Shown in pieces: positions 1 to 10,065 of a DNA stretch of 64,000 nt. This DNA comes from Lachnospiraceae bacterium (lineage in GTDB: Bacteria; Bacillota; Clostridia; Lachnospirales; Lachnospiraceae): positions 62,001 to 126,000 of the forward strand of contig JAFZWG010000072.1 in NCBI GenBank assembly GCA_017617395.1. Reading direction: 5' to 3'. The position numbers and the translations under genes were made by a program. The notes under the pieces are model-generated. The model did no database searches and was not told the DNA's origin. It saw only the letters and a list, made by a program, of their open reading frames with translations. Position 1 is the first letter of the stretch; each line of letters starts with the position of its first letter.

Positions 1-1
1 G

Positions 2-958
2 GCATGGCTGTGCACACACATCCGTAATTACTACAAGTACACAAACGATATCGAATTCCTGCGGCGGTATTATCCGCTCGTGAAGGAATCAGCACGATTT
101 TTCCTCGATTTCTGCGAGACAGATGACGGCAACGTGATCCTAAGCCCGTCCGTTTCGCCGGAAAATACATACATCCTTCCAAGTGGCACAAGCGGCTGTG
201 CATGCTACAATTCGACGATGGATATCTCGATTCTGCGGGATCTTTTGACGGACTGCCTGGCGATTGGAGAGACGCTGGGAGAGAAGGATGATGCATTTGC
301 CGACGAAGTAAAGAAGCTTCTTGCGATGCTTCCGCCGCTTCGCATCGGTAGATTTGGGCAGATTATGGAGTGGCCCGAGGATTACGCCGAGGCGGAGCCC
401 GGACACCGGCACATTTCGCATCTGTACTCGCTGTTTCCGTCCTGCACGATCACACCCGACAAGACGCCGGAACTTGCGGAGGCAGCCCGCGTAACACTCG
501 AGCGGAGACTGTCGCACGGCGGCGGTCACACCGGCTGGAGCCGCGCCTGGATCATGAATATGTTTGCGGAGTTAGGCGACGGTGAGGAGTGCTACAAAAA
601 CCTTGCGGCTTTGCTTACAAAGTCGACGTTGCCGAATCTTTTGGATAATCATCCGCCGTTTCAGATCGACGGCAATTTCGGCGGAATCACCGCCTATGCG
701 GAGATGTTATTACAAAGCGATGACGACCGCGTGCTCCTGTTGCCGGCTCTTCCTTCGAAGTGGCCGAAGGGAAGTGTCAGCGGCCTTCGCGCTAAGGGCG
801 GCGCAAGCTATTCAATAACGTGGAATCGTGGCCGTCTTACGGAGTTTACGGTGACTGCGGAGCATGGCGATTACAAGACCGTCGTGTACGCGCAGGGGAA
901 GAAGTACACCGTTTCGGTTCATGCGGGAATGAGCAGAACAGTTTCTGCGGAAGAATGA
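2..958 (+). CDS. Alpha-L-fucosidase, GH95 family (5'-truncated by window edge)
   Basis: This is the C-terminal part of a glycoside hydrolase family 95 enzyme, which removes L-fucose from host glycans or plant xyloglucan by an inverting mechanism. The frame is open to the window edge, so the start lies upstream. Visible family motifs are HRHISHLYSLFP (the HLY motif), GGHTGWSRAWIMNMFAELGDG, and PFQIDGNFGGITAYAEMLL, whose Asp in QIDGNFGG corresponds to a catalytic-site residue of characterised GH95 enzymes. The last 70 residues form the C-terminal beta domain. It lies 17 bases before uppP, although the two have no obvious metabolic link. No signal peptide can be judged because the N-terminus is missing. 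Confidence 0.9.
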   Translation, partial: AWLCTHIRNYYKYTNDIEFLRRYYPLVKESARFFLDFCETDDGNVILSPSVSPENTYILPSGTSGCACYNSTMDISILRDLLTDCLAIGETLGEKDDAFADEVKKLLAMLPPLRIGRFGQIMEWPEDYAEAEPGHRHISHLYSLFPSCTITPDKTPELAEAARVTLERRLSHGGGHTGWSRAWIMNMFAELGDGEECYKNLAALLTKSTLPNLLDNHPPFQIDGNFGGITAYAEMLLQSDDDRVLLLPALPSKWPKGSVSGLRAKGGASYSITWNRGRLTEFTVTAEHGDYKTVVYAQGKKYTVSVHAGMSRTVSAEE

Positions 959-975
959 CCTAAAGGAGTCTTCGG

Positions 976-1827
976 ATGGGATTTTTCGACATTTTTAAAG
1001 TGATTTTGTTCGGAATCGTCGAAGGACTCACCGAGTGGATTCCGGTCAGCAATACCGCGCATCTTGCGGTGCTCGGACACTATGTAAACTTTGATCTTTA
1101 TAACGCCAGTGCGATGTTTCGCGAGCTTCTGGTCGCCAGCGCGGCTCTCGGAGCGGTTGTTGCGGCGGCACTGTTGTTTTTGCCGGGAAACTCGCTCATC
1201 GTCGTAAAGAGCGGGCAGGGAAAGAGAGTATCTCGCGGTCGTATCATGTTCTGGGCGGTCGTGACCGTTTCGTTTCTGCCGACGTTGTTGATCGGACTGA
1301 TCTTCGCGGAGGATTTTTCGGAGTTTTCGTTTGCTCCCGCATCGCTTCGCAATCTGAAAATGATCGTTGTTGCGATGATCGTCGGCGGAGTTTTGTACAT
1401 TGTATCGGAGCTTCGTAACCGCCGCATTTCATGGCTTTACGAGACTACCGAGGAGATTCCGTATCGTGTATTGTTGCTTGCGGGACTTACGCAGACGGTT
1501 TCCTTTATCCCGGGAAGCTGCCGCTTCGGAATCCTGATCCTGACGCTCACGGCGCTCGGCGCCAGAAGAGCCTGTGCGGTGTCCGCGGCCGTGTTTTTGA
1601 GCATTCCGTCGCTGTTTTTATCGGCGCTTTGGCCGATCCTTCATCACATCGGCAGCGCGAACGGAATGCAGGTTTCGTTCATGCTTGCGGCATTTATCGC
1701 AGCATTTTTCACTTCGTTTTTTTCGCTTCGTGAGATCGTCCGCAGGCTTTCGCGGATGGAGCTCACACGGTTCGGCCGGTACCGGATCGGCTTCGGAATA
1801 TTGTTGTTATTGTTCTGCATTATGTAA
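976..1827 (+). CDS. uppP: Undecaprenyl-diphosphatase UppP/BacA
   Basis: An integral membrane phosphatase that converts undecaprenyl diphosphate to the monophosphate, recycling the wall carrier lipid. At 283 residues it has the usual length and is hydrophobic throughout. The first signature reads GIVEGLTEWIPVSNTAHL at residues 13-30, keeping the two Glu (16, 20) and His29, but with SN and A where most homologues have SS and G. The second signature, PGSCRFG, keeps the Arg (about residue 183). The start is supported by AAAGGAG nine bases upstream. It sits between the fucosidase and ftsK with small gaps, so co-transcription is likely. The SSTG to SNTA change is unusual but activity is probably retained. 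Confidence 0.88.
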   Translation: MGFFDIFKVILFGIVEGLTEWIPVSNTAHLAVLGHYVNFDLYNASAMFRELLVASAALGAVVAAALLFLPGNSLIVVKSGQGKRVSRGRIMFWAVVTVSFLPTLLIGLIFAEDFSEFSFAPASLRNLKMIVVAMIVGGVLYIVSELRNRRISWLYETTEEIPYRVLLLAGLTQTVSFIPGSCRFGILILTLTALGARRACAVSAAVFLSIPSLFLSALWPILHHIGSANGMQVSFMLAAFIAAFFTSFFSLREIVRRLSRMELTRFGRYRIGFGILLLLFCIM

Positions 1828-1842
1828 AGGGGAGGCAACATC

Positions 1843-4800
1843 ATGGCTTCGAAGAAATTCAGCAGTTCTGTCGAATTCCCGAAGAAGGGCAAAAAGAAAG
1901 GTGACGAGGATTCCAAAATCGTGATCAAGTCGCCGAAGAAGGACTCGGAGAAGTCTGCGGAAAAGACCGCGGACGCCAAGGTTTCAAAGGGCAAGTCCGC
2001 GAAAAATGAGACCGACGAATTCATCGAAAAGCAGCGCAAATCAAGCGCCAAGAACAAGGAGGTCATGGACGAGGTTGTTCTGATCCTGACCGCTTTGGTC
2101 GCGGTTCTTCTGTATCTGTTCATCTTCACCGACTGCGGTTTGATCGGCAAGGGAATCCGCAATCTTTTGTTCGGATTGCTCGGCGGCATTCTGCCGTACA
2201 TTTTCCCGGTTGCGTTGTTCTGTCTTGTGTTTTACATTCGCAGAAACCCCGACGACCCGACGATGCCGAAGAAATCAACGATCTTTGTAATCTCGCAGGT
2301 TTTCCTTGCGGCATTTATCCACACAGTCACAGGCGTTACGCAGGAAGCCAAATTCTTTGAGTCGTTCAAGGTCGGTTACACCGAGAAGCGCGGCGGCGGT
2401 TTTCTTGGCGCCTGCATCGCGGAGCCTTTGAACACCCTGTTCGGCAAGACCGCGACGATCGTAATCCTGATCGCGTTGATGCTGGTCTGCGTGATCCTGA
2501 TCATCGGCAAGGGCCTGTTCCACATGATCAAGAATTACATCGAAGAAAAGCGCGAGGCGAGCAAGGAAGCGTATGATCCTGCATTTGCGGACGGCGCCGA
2601 TGCACGCACGATGACGCTTGAGCAGATTCAGGAGGCCAACCGGAGACGCCGCGTGACGATGGTCGATGTCGACGCGCCCGCGGGTCCTGTAGACTTGAGT
2701 TTCTACGGCGAGCCGCAGCAGAAGGAAGCGCCGAAGAAAAAGCCGGGCTTCTTTGACCGGATTCACAAGAAAGAGCCCGAACTCCCGCAGACGCCTGTAT
2801 ACACAACCGTTTACAACGATGACGGCAGCAGGGTTACCTACATGGACCAGGCAGCCGCGGAAACGATCTCCGGAAAGACGCAGGGAACCGGTTCTCCTAT
2901 GACCGTACAAAGCGGAGCGGCACGCGCGCAGCAGCCGTACGCACCAAACACGATCGGCGCAAACTCCCGCGTCTCCGACAGCGGGCATCCGTTCTACCAG
3001 ATTGAGCTTGACAATAAGTTCCGCGAGAAAAATTCTTCCGGCGGAAGCATCATAAAGACCGGCTACGAGGATCCCTCGCTTTCGGGTCCGGCGGTTACCG
3101 AGAAGGAAGCGGCACGCCGCGCGGCGGTCGAGAGCCGTCTGCAGGGCACATCGATTTCGCAGGTTCCGATTCACGGTTTGACCGAGACGCCGCAGACGGA
3201 AACACCGTCCGCAAGCTACAACCCTTACGACGCGATCGAGCCGGATGAGGCTGTAGCGCCCACGAGGGAGGAGATGCAAAGCGGCGGGCTTCGCCTCGTA
3301 AAGGGCGGAAGCACGCACGACGATGCGAGAAGCACAACTTCCGCGGATACACGCACGCTGAGTTCCGCAGACGGACAGAGAGCCGCACATGGCGGCACGC
3401 AGAATGCCTCCGAGAGCGCTTCCGATGCCGTGATCGCGCCGGTAATCGCACCGGTGAAGGAATACCGCTTCCCGCCGATCGACCTGCTTCACAGGCCGTC
3501 CTCGAAGGGAACCGGCATGACCGGCGACCAGCTTAAGTCGACTGCGGCGAAGCTGCAGAACACATTGCAGAGCTTTGGAGTCAACGTGACCGTCACGAAC
3601 ATCAGCTGCGGTCCGAGCGTCACGAGATACGAGCTCACGCCGGAACAGGGCGTGAAGGTAAGCCGTATCACAAGCCTTGAAAATGATATCAAGTTAAATC
3701 TTGCAGCGGAGGATATCCGCATCGAGGCCCCGATCCCGGGCAAGGCTGCCGTGGGTATCGAGGTTCCGAACACCGAGGCGTCGGGCGTCATGCTTCGTAC
3801 GCTCGTCGAGTCACAGGAGTTTAAGACCAACAAGGGTAAGATCACATTTGCCGTAGGTAAGGACATCGGCGGCAATATCGTGTTGTCGGATATCGCCAAG
3901 ATGCCGCACCTCCTGATTGCCGGTGCGACCGGCTCCGGCAAATCGGTGTGCATCAACACGATGATCATCAGCCTTCTGTACAAGTATAAGCCCGAGGATC
4001 TACGGTTGATCATGATCGATCCGAAAGTTGTGGAGCTTAGCGTTTACAACGGCATTCCGCACCTGCTGATTCCGGTCGTTACGGATCCGAGAAAGGCCAG
4101 CAACGCGCTCAACTGGGCGGTTGCCGAGATGACTCACCGCTACGAATTGTTTGCTAACCAGGGCGTGCGCAACCTCGAAGGCTTCAACGAGAAGATCGAG
4201 GCGAGCACGGAGCCGCTCACGGACGACAAGGGCAATGTTCTTCGGAAAATGCCGCAGATCGTCATCATTGTGGACGAGCTTGCCGACCTCATGATGGTAG
4301 CGCCGGGCGAGGTTGAGGACGCAATTTGCCGACTCGCTCAGCTCGCAAGAGCCGCCGGCATCCATCTGATCATCGCAACGCAGAGACCGTCCGTCGACGT
4401 CATCACCGGTCTGATTAAGGCAAATATTCCTTCGAGAATTGCATTTGCCGTATCCTCCGGTATCGACTCGAGAACAATCCTCGATCAGGTCGGCGCGGAG
4501 AAGCTCTTAGGAAAGGGCGACATGCTGTTCTTCCCGCAGGGCATTCCGAAGCCTGTGCGTCTCCAGGGTCCGTTTGTTTCGGATGAGGAGATTGCCGAAA
4601 TCGTTGCGTACCTGTGCAAACACAACTCCGTGAATTACGATTCGAAGGCGTCCGAAGATATTCAAAACAACGAGGTGGCAACCGTCAGCGAGCAGATGAA
4701 GGGCGGTGACACCGTGCCGAACGACGGCCGCGACGAGTTCTTCGCTCAGGCGGGCCGCTTCATCATCGAGAAGGACAAAGCCTCCATCGGAATGCTGCAG

Positions 4801-4953
4801 CGCGTCTATAAGATCGGTTTCAACCGCGCAGCGCGCATCATGGACCAGCTCTCCGAGGCCGGCGTCGTCGGTCCCGAGGAGGGAACGAAGCCGCGTAAGA
4901 TCTTGATGACCGCAGTTGAGTTCGAGGCGTTCCTCGCGGAGCAGCAGAAGTAA
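1843..4953 (+). CDS. ftsK: DNA translocase FtsK/SpoIIIE
   Basis: A hexameric ATP-driven DNA pump anchored at the septum that clears chromosomal DNA during division or sporulation. Of 1036 residues, about 75-235 hold four membrane segments, preceded by a Lys/Glu-rich cytoplasmic tail and followed by a low-complexity linker to about 560. The motor has Walker A GATGSGKS at 694-701 and the Walker B region [13 protein letters not shown]. The last 70 residues are the winged-helix gamma domain (from [18 protein letters not shown]), which reads polar DNA motifs in this family. It starts 15 bases after uppP with GGGGAGG upstream. mutL and miaA follow on the same strand. Confidence 0.96.
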   Translation: MASKKFSSSVEFPKKGKKKGDEDSKIVIKSPKKDSEKSAEKTADAKVSKGKSAKNETDEFIEKQRKSSAKNKEVMDEVVLILTALVAVLLYLFIFTDCGLIGKGIRNLLFGLLGGILPYIFPVALFCLVFYIRRNPDDPTMPKKSTIFVISQVFLAAFIHTVTGVTQEAKFFESFKVGYTEKRGGGFLGACIAEPLNTLFGKTATIVILIALMLVCVILIIGKGLFHMIKNYIEEKREASKEAYDPAFADGADARTMTLEQIQEANRRRRVTMVDVDAPAGPVDLSFYGEPQQKEAPKKKPGFFDRIHKKEPELPQTPVYTTVYNDDGSRVTYMDQAAAETISGKTQGTGSPMTVQSGAARAQQPYAPNTIGANSRVSDSGHPFYQIELDNKFREKNSSGGSIIKTGYEDPSLSGPAVTEKEAARRAAVESRLQGTSISQVPIHGLTETPQTETPSASYNPYDAIEPDEAVAPTREEMQSGGLRLVKGGSTHDDARSTTSADTRTLSSADGQRAAHGGTQNASESASDAVIAPVIAPVKEYRFPPIDLLHRPSSKGTGMTGDQLKSTAAKLQNTLQSFGVNVTVTNISCGPSVTRYELTPEQGVKVSRITSLENDIKLNLAAEDIRIEAPIPGKAAVGIEVPNTEASGVMLRTLVESQEFKTNKGKITFAVGKDIGGNIVLSDIAKMPHLLIAGATGSGKSVCINTMIISLLYKYKPEDLRLIMIDPKVVELSVYNGIPHLLIPVVTDPRKASNALNWAVAEMTHRYELFANQGVRNLEGFNEKIEASTEPLTDDKGNVLRKMPQIVIIVDELADLMMVAPGEVEDAICRLAQLARAAGIHLIIATQRPSVDVITGLIKANIPSRIAFAVSSGIDSRTILDQVGAEKLLGKGDMLFFPQGIPKPVRLQGPFVSDEEIAEIVAYLCKHNSVNYDSKASEDIQNNEVATVSEQMKGGDTVPNDGRDEFFAQAGRFIIEKDKASIGMLQRVYKIGFNRAARIMDQLSEAGVVGPEEGTKPRKILMTAVEFEAFLAEQQK

Positions 4954-4983
4954 TTGCAAAAGTAAGTACAGGGAGAATTATCC

Positions 4984-7038
4984 ATGGGAATCGTTCATGT
5001 CTTAAGCACCGAGACCATCAATCAAATTGCCGCCGGCGAAGTGATTGAGCGTCCCGCATCCGTCGTCAAGGAGCTTGTGGAAAATGCTGTCGACTCCGGC
5101 GCGACGAGAGTCACCGTCGAGATTGAAGGCGGTGGAGTCAATCTGATCCGCGTAACCGACAACGGTTCCGGATTTGCCAAGGACGATATCCGAACGGCAT
5201 TTTTACGGCACGCGACAAGTAAGATTTCCTGCGGCGAAGATCTGTTCCGGATTCACAGCCTCGGGTTCCGCGGTGAGGCGCTCTCGAGTATCGCCGCCGT
5301 CGCGAAGGTCGAGCTTTTGACATTGAACGAAAACGATTACCTCGGAAGCCGCTTCGTCATCGAGGGCGGCGAGGAGGTCTGCTTCGAGGAGGCGGGCTGC
5401 CCGCAGGGCACGACGATGCTTGTAAAGGACCTTTTTTACAACGTACCCGCTCGCAGAAAATTCCTCCGATCACAGACGACCGAGGCCGGCTATTGCAATG
5501 AGTGGATAAACCGCTTTGCGGTGTCGCATCCGAGTGTCTCCGTGACATTTCTCTCGCAGGGCAGAACGATTTTGCAGACGCCCGGTAACGGCAGGCTCAA
5601 GGACACGATCTTCGCGGTTTACGGCCGCGGTATCGCCGAGAATCTCTTGCCGGTGAGCTATGAGGGCGTCGGCCTAACAATCAGCGGTGTCGTCGGTGCA
5701 ACGGTGATCACGAAGAGCAACCGAAACTTCGAGCTTTGCTTCGTAAACGGCAGAGACGTCCGCAGCAAAGTGCTGTTCTTCGCAATCGAGGAAGCGTTCC
5801 GCACCTATGTGATGCAGCACAAATACCCGTTTACGGCTTTGTTTTTGGACATTCGCCCGGACATCCTGGATGTCAACATTCACCCGACGAAGAGTGATGT
5901 GCGCTTCACCGACAGCGACGAGGTTTCGCATGCGGTGTACAGTGCGGTTCGAAACGCGCTGCAAAATGCTAACCTGATCCGCATGTCCGTTCTTCCCGGC
6001 ACCGAACAGCCTCCCGAAGGCTCGAAACCGCCTGTGAAAGAGCGACCTGCGGAAATGTTCGAGACGAGCCGGTTAACGCAGCCCAAGCCCGCGAAAACGC
6101 CCGTGAGCGCCGTCTACGCGCCGCCAAAGCCCGCAGACTGGCAGGCGTCCCCGGAGATTCCGAAAGAGTCCACCGAAGCGCCGTTCAGCGGCGGTTTGAC
6201 ATTCGAGGAAGCACTCCGCCACAGCTCGGTCGGAACGGACGAAAATGCTCCGGCAGCGACGCTTGAAGCAACTTCCGAAGTCAAGGAAGAAATCAAGGCG
6301 GAAGGTGCGACGATAGATCAAACAGTTGTTACATCGAGTGTCACAGCTGAACCAGTCGTTTACGAAGAAACCAAAGAGGCGACCGCCGAGGCAGCTGTCG
6401 CTGAAGATACGGAAGCCGTCAAATACGAACAGCTTGCATTTGTCGACCCGAAACAGGATCGTTCGTACCGCATCGTCGGGCAGGTGTTCAACACCTACTG
6501 GATCATTGAGATGCCGCACCAGATGTTCATGATCGACCAGCATGCGGCGCACGAGAAGATCAACTACGAGCGACTGATTGCGAAGGTCACGCAGGGCGGA
6601 GAGTACACACAGCAGATTTCACCGCCCGAAGTATTGACGCTTACGATGCGCGAGGAGGAAGCGCTTCAGAATAACCGGGAGTATTTTTCGAAGCTCGGGT
6701 TTGAAATTTCGGACCTCGGCGGCAGAGAGTATGCGATCAGCGGTGTGCCGATGGTTTTGCTGGGGATCGCGCCGCGCGATTACATCTGCGACACGCTCAA
6801 CCTCCTAAGCGAGGACCGAAAGACCGACGATCCGCTGTTGCGGGTTGCCGAGAAGGTCGCGTCGATGTCCTGCAAAGCCGCAATCAAGGGCGGCCAGGAG
6901 ATTTCGCGGCTTGAGGCGGAGCATCTGATTGCCGAGTTGATGACTTTGGAAAATCCTTTCCATTGCCCGCACGGTCGTCCGATCATCGTGGCGATGACCA
7001 AGACGGACATTGAAAAGCGCTTTAAGCGCATCGTGTAA
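4984..7038 (+). CDS. mutL: DNA mismatch repair protein MutL
   Basis: The mismatch-repair matchmaker and nicking endonuclease. The N-terminal GHKL ATPase shows the expected motifs: IAAGEVIERPASVVKELVENA, DNGSGF and GFRGEALSSI. A long Pro/Ala/Glu-rich linker covers about residues 340-480. The C-terminal domain carries the metal-dependent nuclease motif DQHAAHEKINYE (about residue 518), then CKAAIKGG and CPHGRP near 661, so this is an incising MutL as in Bacillus rather than the E. coli type. At 684 residues it is of usual length. GGGAG precedes the start. mutS is not in the window; the neighbour miaA follows after 12 bases. Confidence 0.96.
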   Translation: MGIVHVLSTETINQIAAGEVIERPASVVKELVENAVDSGATRVTVEIEGGGVNLIRVTDNGSGFAKDDIRTAFLRHATSKISCGEDLFRIHSLGFRGEALSSIAAVAKVELLTLNENDYLGSRFVIEGGEEVCFEEAGCPQGTTMLVKDLFYNVPARRKFLRSQTTEAGYCNEWINRFAVSHPSVSVTFLSQGRTILQTPGNGRLKDTIFAVYGRGIAENLLPVSYEGVGLTISGVVGATVITKSNRNFELCFVNGRDVRSKVLFFAIEEAFRTYVMQHKYPFTALFLDIRPDILDVNIHPTKSDVRFTDSDEVSHAVYSAVRNALQNANLIRMSVLPGTEQPPEGSKPPVKERPAEMFETSRLTQPKPAKTPVSAVYAPPKPADWQASPEIPKESTEAPFSGGLTFEEALRHSSVGTDENAPAATLEATSEVKEEIKAEGATIDQTVVTSSVTAEPVVYEETKEATAEAAVAEDTEAVKYEQLAFVDPKQDRSYRIVGQVFNTYWIIEMPHQMFMIDQHAAHEKINYERLIAKVTQGGEYTQQISPPEVLTLTMREEEALQNNREYFSKLGFEISDLGGREYAISGVPMVLLGIAPRDYICDTLNLLSEDRKTDDPLLRVAEKVASMSCKAAIKGGQEISRLEAEHLIAELMTLENPFHCPHGRPIIVAMTKTDIEKRFKRIV

Positions 7039-7050
7039 CGGAGGAATTAC

Positions 7051-7983
7051 GTGGAACCGTTGGTGATTTTGACCGGTCCGACCGGCGTAGGCAAAACCGA
7101 ACTCTCGATTTCGCTTGCCAGGGCAATCGGCGGTGAGATCATCAGCGCAGACTCCATGCAGGTATATCGCGGAATGAACGTGGGCACCGCAAAGATCCGC
7201 CCGGAAGAGATGCAGGGCGTTGTGCATTACGGCATCGATCTGATCGAGCCGACCGGTCCGTGGGATGTCACAAGGTTCGTGGAGATGTCCGAGAAAGCAA
7301 TCCGGACGATCCGCGCAAACGGTCATATTCCGATCGTCGTCGGAGGCACCGGCTTTTACATTCAGGCGCTTCTCAAAGGTCTTTCCTACGAGGAAGAGCC
7401 AGACGATACCACTTACCGCGACGGATTGGCCGGCATCGACAAGGAAACGCTTCATGCGCAGCTTGCGGAGGTTGACCCCGAGAGCGCGGCTGCAATTCCT
7501 GCCGGAAACAAAAAAAGAGTCATCCGTGCGCTTGAATATTATCATTTTCACGGCGAGCCGATCTCTGAACTCAACAAGCGTCAGAAGGAAACCGCATCAC
7601 CATATAACTTCGCGTATTTTGTGCTGACGCTTGAGCGGAGTGCACTTTACGAGCGCATCAACCGTCGGGTCGATAGTATGATTGAGAACGGCCTGGCCGA
7701 AGAAGTCAAGTCGCTGGTTGAAGGTGGAATGCCCGAGCAGTGCCAGGCGATGCTTGCAATCGGTTATCGCCAGATTCTGCCGTATCTGCACGGCGAGTGC
7801 ACGCTTGCGGAGGCGGGAGAGCAGATCAAACTGGAGACAAGGCATTTTGCGAAGCGGCAAATGACGTGGTTCCGACGTGAGGCGGACGCAATTCTGCTTC
7901 CGAAGGACAACGCGGACGAGGGCGCGCTGCTTGCGGAAATATTACGTGTATTGAGGGACAAAGAAATCTTTACGGGAGTTTAA
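7051..7983 (+). CDS. miaA: tRNA dimethylallyltransferase MiaA
   Basis: Transfers a dimethylallyl group to N6 of A37 in tRNAs that read codons starting with U. The start codon is GTG, placed seven bases after GGAGG. The P-loop is GPTGVGKT at residues 9-16, followed by the substrate-binding DSMQVYRGMNVGTAK. Further family motifs include VVGGTGFYIQALL and the tail AKRQMTWFRRE. Its 310 residues fit the family. The next modification step on the same base is done by MiaB, which is also encoded in this window (58998-60443). The mutL-miaA pairing is common in many bacteria. Confidence 0.96.
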   Translation: MEPLVILTGPTGVGKTELSISLARAIGGEIISADSMQVYRGMNVGTAKIRPEEMQGVVHYGIDLIEPTGPWDVTRFVEMSEKAIRTIRANGHIPIVVGGTGFYIQALLKGLSYEEEPDDTTYRDGLAGIDKETLHAQLAEVDPESAAAIPAGNKKRVIRALEYYHFHGEPISELNKRQKETASPYNFAYFVLTLERSALYERINRRVDSMIENGLAEEVKSLVEGGMPEQCQAMLAIGYRQILPYLHGECTLAEAGEQIKLETRHFAKRQMTWFRREADAILLPKDNADEGALLAEILRVLRDKEIFTGV

Positions 7984-7990
7984 CGTTTAC

Positions 7991-9277
7991 ATGAGTCTTT
8001 TGGAACAATATGAGTCGCTCGGGATTGACCGCGAAGTGTATGAAATCGGCGCGGCAACCGAGGAGAAGCTTGCGAAGCGGTTTGCTGCAATCGACCGCAC
8101 GGCTGAGCTCTGCCAGATGAAAGTCATTGCCGCGATGCAGAAAAATCGCGTGAGTGCTGAGTGCTTCGAGACGTCGACCGGTTACGGCTACAACGATATG
8201 GGAAGAGATACGCTCGAGGCGGTGTATGCGGATGTGTTCCACACCGAGAGCGCTCTGGTACGCGCGCAGATTACATGCGGTACGCATGCGCTTTCGCTTG
8301 CGATGGCGGCAAATCTTCGCCCCGGCGACGAGATTCTTTCCCCAGTCGGAAAGCCGTACGACACGCTTGAGCAGGTCATCGGTATTCATCCCGCGAAGGG
8401 GTCTTTGGCAGAGTTCGGAATCACGTACCGCCAGGTGGAACTGCTGCCGGACGGAACGTTTGATTATCCGGCAATTCGCGAGGCCATCAACGAGCGCACG
8501 AAGCTCATCGAGATTCAGAGAAGCAAAGGATATCTCACGAGACCGACATTTTCTGTCGATGCCATCGGCGAGTTGATCGCATTCATCAAGTCTGTCAAAC
8601 CGGATGTCATCTGCATGGTCGACAACTGCTACGGCGAATTCGTAGAAGAGAAGGAGCCCTCGGACGTCGGAGCGGACCTGGTGGTCGGGTCCTTGATCAA
8701 GAACCCGGGCGGCGGACTTGCCCCGATCGGCGGTTATATCGCCGGCAAGAGCGAGTACGTCGAGCAATGTGCGTACCGCCTCACGAGCCCCGGTCTGGGA
8801 CGCGAGGTCGGCGCTTCGCTCGGTGTCACGAGAAGCCTGATGCAGGGCTTGTTCTTAGCGCCGTATGTGGTTGCCTCGGCACTCAAGGGTGCGATCTTTG
8901 CTGCGAACATCTACGAAAGTTTCGACTTCGAGTGTGTTCCGAAGGCGGACGAGGTTCGTCACGACATCATTCAGGCGGTAACGCTCGGAAGCCCCGAGAG
9001 AGTGATTGCATTTTGCAAGGGAATTCAGGCCGGAAGTCCGGTCGACAGCTACGTGACGCCAGAGCCGTGGGCGATGCCGGGGTACCATTCTGAAGTCATC
9101 ATGGCCGCGGGAACGTTCTACCAGGGCTCCTCAATTGAGTTGTCCGCGGACGGTCCGATCGAGCCTCCGTACGCCGTATATTTTCAGGGCGGACTCACCT
9201 GGGCCCACGCCAAATTCGGCATTTTAATGTCCCTTCAGAAGATGAAGGACGGCGGTTACCTCCCGCCCAGAGGGTAG
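7991..9277 (+). CDS. PLP-dependent Met gamma-lyase-like protein (YnbB / aluminium resistance family)
   Basis: A 428-residue member of the cystathionine/methionine gamma-lyase-like family PF06838, often annotated as aluminium resistance protein and called YnbB in Bacillus, where it also sits near miaA. The likely PLP lysine is K237 in GSLIKNPGGGLAP. Other motifs are ITCGTHALSLAM, which supplies the phosphate cradle, and DNCYGEFVEEKEP. The physiological substrate of this family is not established, and a C-S lyase role is inferred from fold. It follows miaA after seven bases and ends the first operon, since a new promoter begins only seven bases after its stop. Confidence 0.9.
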   Translation: MSLLEQYESLGIDREVYEIGAATEEKLAKRFAAIDRTAELCQMKVIAAMQKNRVSAECFETSTGYGYNDMGRDTLEAVYADVFHTESALVRAQITCGTHALSLAMAANLRPGDEILSPVGKPYDTLEQVIGIHPAKGSLAEFGITYRQVELLPDGTFDYPAIREAINERTKLIEIQRSKGYLTRPTFSVDAIGELIAFIKSVKPDVICMVDNCYGEFVEEKEPSDVGADLVVGSLIKNPGGGLAPIGGYIAGKSEYVEQCAYRLTSPGLGREVGASLGVTRSLMQGLFLAPYVVASALKGAIFAANIYESFDFECVPKADEVRHDIIQAVTLGSPERVIAFCKGIQAGSPVDSYVTPEPWAMPGYHSEVIMAAGTFYQGSSIELSADGPIEPPYAVYFQGGLTWAHAKFGILMSLQKMKDGGYLPPRG

Positions 9278-9283
9278 GCAAAC

Positions 9284-9312
9284 TTGCCAGCAAACGCCGG
9301 TTATGGTATAAT
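9284..9312 (+). promoter_or_regulatory. SigA-type promoter for the radC-mre operon
   Basis: TTGCCA, a 17-base spacer, then TATAAT with the extended element TGG directly in front of the -10. It lies 52 bases before the radC start and just after the preceding stop, so it should drive the eight-gene shape operon. Confidence 0.85.
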
Positions 9313-9364
9313 ATTTGATTAAGCGAATCATAGCTTCACCCCCGGAGAAAGGGAAAGGAAGACT

Positions 9365-10063
9365 ATGAATACTAACCAAACAAGGAAAATGCAGACGGCG
9401 ATGCTTCCGGACGACAAAGCATTGTTGTACGGCGCGTCAAGCCTGACGGACGCGGAATTGTTGGCCGTTCTGCTGCGAAACGGCTCAAAGGGCAGAGGAG
9501 TTCTTGCGATGTGCGAGGACATCCTGCACGAGGTCGGAGGCAATCTTGCCGGGCTTTTGACAACGCCAGAGAACAGGCTTTCGGAGCTTCCGGGTATCGG
9601 CAAGGTCAAGCAGCTGCAGCTGGTCGCTTCGGGCGAGATCTCACGGAGGATCTGGAACTCCAAAAAGAGCGTACTGCCTTCGATGTGTAACTCGAGGGCG
9701 GTCTATGAGACATTTCGGGAGGATTTGCGGTTTGCAGGCACGGAGGAGGTGCATCTGGCACTTCTTGACATTCGCTGCCGGCTGATCCGGAGAGTGATGT
9801 TGCATCGAGGGTCGCTTCGGTCCTCATCGGTTTCACCGAGAGAAGTGTTTGCACAGGCGCTCCAATGCAGAGCAGCCTCATTTATTCTGGTACATAACCA
9901 TCCGAGCGGCGACTGCGAACCGAGCAGCGACGACCGGAAGACAACGGAACTGCTGCGCGGACTCGGCGAGTCCATGCAGATTCCGATGCTCGATCACATT
10001 ATCATCGGAGACCCCGGCTACTACAGCTTCAAGGACAGCGGGGAGCTTCGACCACGGGAGTAA
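9365..10063 (+). CDS. radC: RadC family JAB-domain protein
   Basis: A 232-residue RadC/YsxA protein. The N-terminal half has helix-hairpin-helix motifs (LSELPGIGKVKQLQL). The C-terminal half is a JAMM/JAB metalloprotease-like domain with H177, H179 and D190 in HNHPSGDCEPSSDD. Despite the name, a DNA repair role is doubtful for the family and the true substrate is unknown. It opens the mreBCD operon exactly as ysxA does in Bacillus. The start has AAAGGAAG five bases upstream. mreB begins two bases after its stop, suggesting translational coupling. Confidence 0.93.
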   Translation: MNTNQTRKMQTAMLPDDKALLYGASSLTDAELLAVLLRNGSKGRGVLAMCEDILHEVGGNLAGLLTTPENRLSELPGIGKVKQLQLVASGEISRRIWNSKKSVLPSMCNSRAVYETFREDLRFAGTEEVHLALLDIRCRLIRRVMLHRGSLRSSSVSPREVFAQALQCRAASFILVHNHPSGDCEPSSDDRKTTELLRGLGESMQIPMLDHIIIGDPGYYSFKDSGELRPRE

Positions 10064-10065
10064 GT

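Noticed and set aside
2275..3492. 405-codon minus-strand frame
   Set aside because: Antisense to the ftsK linker and membrane region; Arg/Cys-rich with no motif.
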